From Azospirillum oryzae (lineage in GTDB: Bacteria; Pseudomonadota; Alphaproteobacteria; Azospirillales; Azospirillaceae): a DNA stretch of 64,000 nucleotides. A model generated the notes under the pieces. The model did no database searches, was not told the origin of the DNA, and saw only the letters and a program-made list of their open reading frames with translations. Numbering within the stretch: the first letter of the stretch is position 1; each line of letters starts with the position of its first letter. The position numbers and the translations under genes are program-made. The stretch covers positions 2,526,501 through 2,590,500 of the forward strand of contig NZ_FXAK01000007.1 in assembly GCF_900177515.1 (NCBI RefSeq). The letters run 5' to 3'. Positions 62,435 to 64,000 of the stretch are shown here, in pieces.

Positions 62435-63412
62435 TTACTTCTTCGCCGGTTCCGCCGGAGTGGCGGGCGCGGCCGGGGCCGGAGTCGCCGGAGCGGCGGC
62501 CGGCTCTTCCTTCGGCATCGGCGAGCCGTCGATCTGGAAGGTCTCGATCTTCGCCTTGCCGCGCAGCTCTTCGACCAGAGCGGTGACGATGTCCTTCGAC
62601 AGCGCCTGCTCCAGCTGCGGCTTCACCTCTTCAAGCGTCGGCTGCGGCTGGGTCCGCTTGTCCTCGACCTTGATGATGTGCCAGCCGAACTGGGTCTTCA
62701 CAGGCTCCTTGCTGACCTCGCCCGGCTTCATGGCGAAGGCGGCGTTGGCGAAGGGCTCGACCATCGCGTCCTTGGTGAAGTAGCCGAGGTCGCCGCCCTG
62801 GGCCGCCGCGGCGGCATCCTTGGACTTCTCCTTGGCCAGCTTGGCGAAATCGGCGCCCTTCTTCAGCTGGGCGATGATGGCCTTGGCCTCGTCTTCCTTC
62901 TCGACCAGGATGTGGGCGGCCTTGACCTCCTCCTGCGCCGGGTTCTCCTTCAGGTAATCCTGATAGGCCTTGTTCAGCGCCTCGGGCGTCACGCGGGCCT
63001 TGATTTCCTTCTGGATGTAGGCGCGCTGGACCGCGCGCTCCTCGGCGCGCTTGATCTCGTCCTTCACCTCGGCCGAATCGGCCAGACCGGCCTTGTAGCC
63101 GGCCGAGGAGACCAGCTTGCCGCTGACGAGCTGGTCGATCACCGCCGGATAGATCATCTCGATCGGCATCTGCTGCACCTGGGGCGGCAGCTGCGAGACC
63201 ATGCGGGTGACGTCCGACTTGTGCAGCTCCTCGCCGTTGACGCGGGCGACCACCGGATCGGCCGGGGCGGCCTGGGCCGGAGCAGCGGCGGCAGCCGGGG
63301 CCGGAGTTGCCAGCGCGGGGGTGGCGGGAGCCGGCGTCTGGGCGTGGGCGGCCAGCGCGATGCCGCAGGCGGCAACCGACAGGAGCGCGGTGCGGAACAC
63401 TCGTTGAACCAT
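62435..63412 (-). CDS. Periplasmic PpiC-type peptidyl-prolyl isomerase
   Basis: 325 residues. Signal peptide (ALLSVAACGIALAAHA/QT) at 1-24, Ala/Pro linker, SurA-like N-domain, parvulin domain (AAHILVEKEDEAKAII, GGDLGYFTKDAMVEPF, KTQFGWHIIKVEDKR), Ala/Pro tail. Outer-membrane-protein chaperone role likely. Divergent from secA, a common pairing. Confidence 0.92.
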   Translation of the reverse strand: MVQRVFRTALLSVAACGIALAAHAQTPAPATPALATPAPAAAAAPAQAAPADPVVARVNGEELHKSDVTRMVSQLPPQVQQMPIEMIYPAVIDQLVSGKLVSSAGYKAGLADSAEVKDEIKRAEERAVQRAYIQKEIKARVTPEALNKAYQDYLKENPAQEEVKAAHILVEKEDEAKAIIAQLKKGADFAKLAKEKSKDAAAAAQGGDLGYFTKDAMVEPFANAAFAMKPGEVSKEPVKTQFGWHIIKVEDKRTQPQPTLEEVKPQLEQALSKDIVTALVEELRGKAKIETFQIDGSPMPKEEPAAAPATPAPAAPATPAEPAKK

Positions 63413-63815
63413 GGCGTGTCTGTTTCCTTCCGGCGGATGCTTCGCAACAAATGGGCGGCGGCAGGGTCGCCGTCCGTTTCGCATGGCCTGCGGCATCGGA
63501 GCCATCCGCCGCTCCGCGCCCGATTCCGCAGGGGATTAAGCATGGCTACGCCGCGCGGGGCAAGGGTCCCCGTCGCCCCATGCCCGGCAATCGCCCTATA
63601 GCTGTGTGCCCCGCCAAGGGGATACCAGCCCCGGCCGGCACCGGCCAACCGCCGCGGCGCTTTCTGGACGCGAATTCATGAACCGGTCATGCCGGCACAG
63701 GGTGGCGGCCGTCATGGATGGTCCATGCCGTCTCCGCCGCCTTCCCCGTCCCCTGCCCTCCGGCCCGATCCGGCCGCGCAATTGCCGCAACCGGCGCCCC
63801 GCCGGCCCGGTCTCG
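63413..63815. other. Intergenic region between isomerase gene and secA
   Basis: About 400 bases, GC-rich. Open frames on both strands here look like chance. No structured element recognised. Confidence 0.4.
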
Positions 63816-63844
63816 TTGACAGGGCCTTGCCATAGTCCTATGTG
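63816..63844 (+). promoter_or_regulatory. secA: Promoter of secA
   Basis: TTGACA (63816-63821) and TATGTG (63839-63844) with 17 bases between, 50 bases before the secA ATG. Confidence 0.65.
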
Positions 63845-63893
63845 AGACCCGTCGATAGGCTGGCCCACATTCCGCTTTACTCCCGAGGTTTTC

Positions 63894-64000
63894 ATGTTCG
63901 GCGCTCTCGCCCGCAAGATTTTCGGCACCGCCAACACGCGCGCGGTCAAGGCGCTGCACAAGACCGTCGCTCAGATCAACGCGCTGGAGCCGTCGGTCGC
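63894..64000 (+). CDS. secA: Preprotein translocase ATPase SecA, 5' end only
   Basis: 35 codons are visible: MFGALARKIFGTANTRAVKA and then LHKTVAQINALEPSV, the conserved SecA N-terminus. GAGG lies before the ATG. Gene continues past the right edge. Confidence 0.92.
   Translation, partial: MFGALARKIFGTANTRAVKALHKTVAQINALEPSV

Noticed and set aside
60710..63601. 963-residue plus-strand frame
   Set aside because: Antisense of mutT, argJ and the isomerase gene.
63596..63961. Open frames between the isomerase gene and secA
   Set aside because: Composition looks random, no ribosome sites, and they overlap the secA start on the opposite strand.

Overview
The window looks like chromosomal DNA of a high-GC alphaproteobacterium, most likely Azospirillum or a close relative in the Rhodospirillales. 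The evidence is a strong G/C third-position bias, an F1 ATP synthase operon (atpHAGDC) separate from the Fo genes, an ffs-dnaX-ybaB-recR cluster, the secA / PpiC-type isomerase / argJ / mutT block, a DUF6481 protein, and proteins that read like those of that group. This assignment rests on recognition, not on a database search.

Layout. 1-2.4 kb is an accessory scar: a T4 beta-family protein gene running off the left edge, a possible small RNA divergent from it, and a truncated phage capsid gene. 2.4-44.4 kb is mostly ordinary core genome: fur/sodC, a DEAD-box helicase, atpCDGAH, priA, a transaldolase-like gene, DUF484-xerC, a chemoreceptor, an AbiEii-like nucleotidyltransferase pair, lpd, cspA, hldE, a sensor kinase, tam, a ParA-type ATPase, a CYTH-CHAD protein, pgk, ffs-dnaX-ybaB-recR, a membrane-fused phytoene-dehydrogenase-like protein, gluQ, an HNH protein, coq7-dsbB, a tRNA-Leu(CAA) and a rhodanese next to an operator-like palindrome.

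44.5-52.85 kb is a genomic island at tRNA-Leu(UAA). A 53-bp copy of the tRNA 3' half (44511-44563) matches the intact tRNA (52798-52850) at 52 of 53 bases. Just inside each end lies a pair of GTGATTGCT repeats spaced 11 bp, which look like integrase arm sites. The integrase is broken twice, by a stop at codon 2 and by a frameshift. An IS21-family element sits in the middle and appears to have removed flanking host sequence. Cargo: a ClpP-fold membrane protein with a glycine-zipper lipoprotein, and a tight operon of small phage-like genes behind a 486-aa protein that I do not recognise.

53-64 kb returns to core genome (a CinA-type domain protein, sfsA, map, tRNA-Thr, recQ, mutT, argJ, peptidyl-prolyl isomerase, start of secA). 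It is interrupted at 56.2-57.9 kb by an AT-rich promoter region, a 75-aa peptide with two YVWG repeats, a 12-bp intercistronic hairpin, and a 331-aa HExxH protein of the peptide-modification type. This two-gene unit looks like a minimal, possibly undescribed, ribosomally made modified-peptide (RiPP) system and is the strongest candidate for novelty. GC-rich dispersed intergenic repeats built on CCCTCCCC/GGGGAGGG occur at several gene borders. No CRISPR array was seen.
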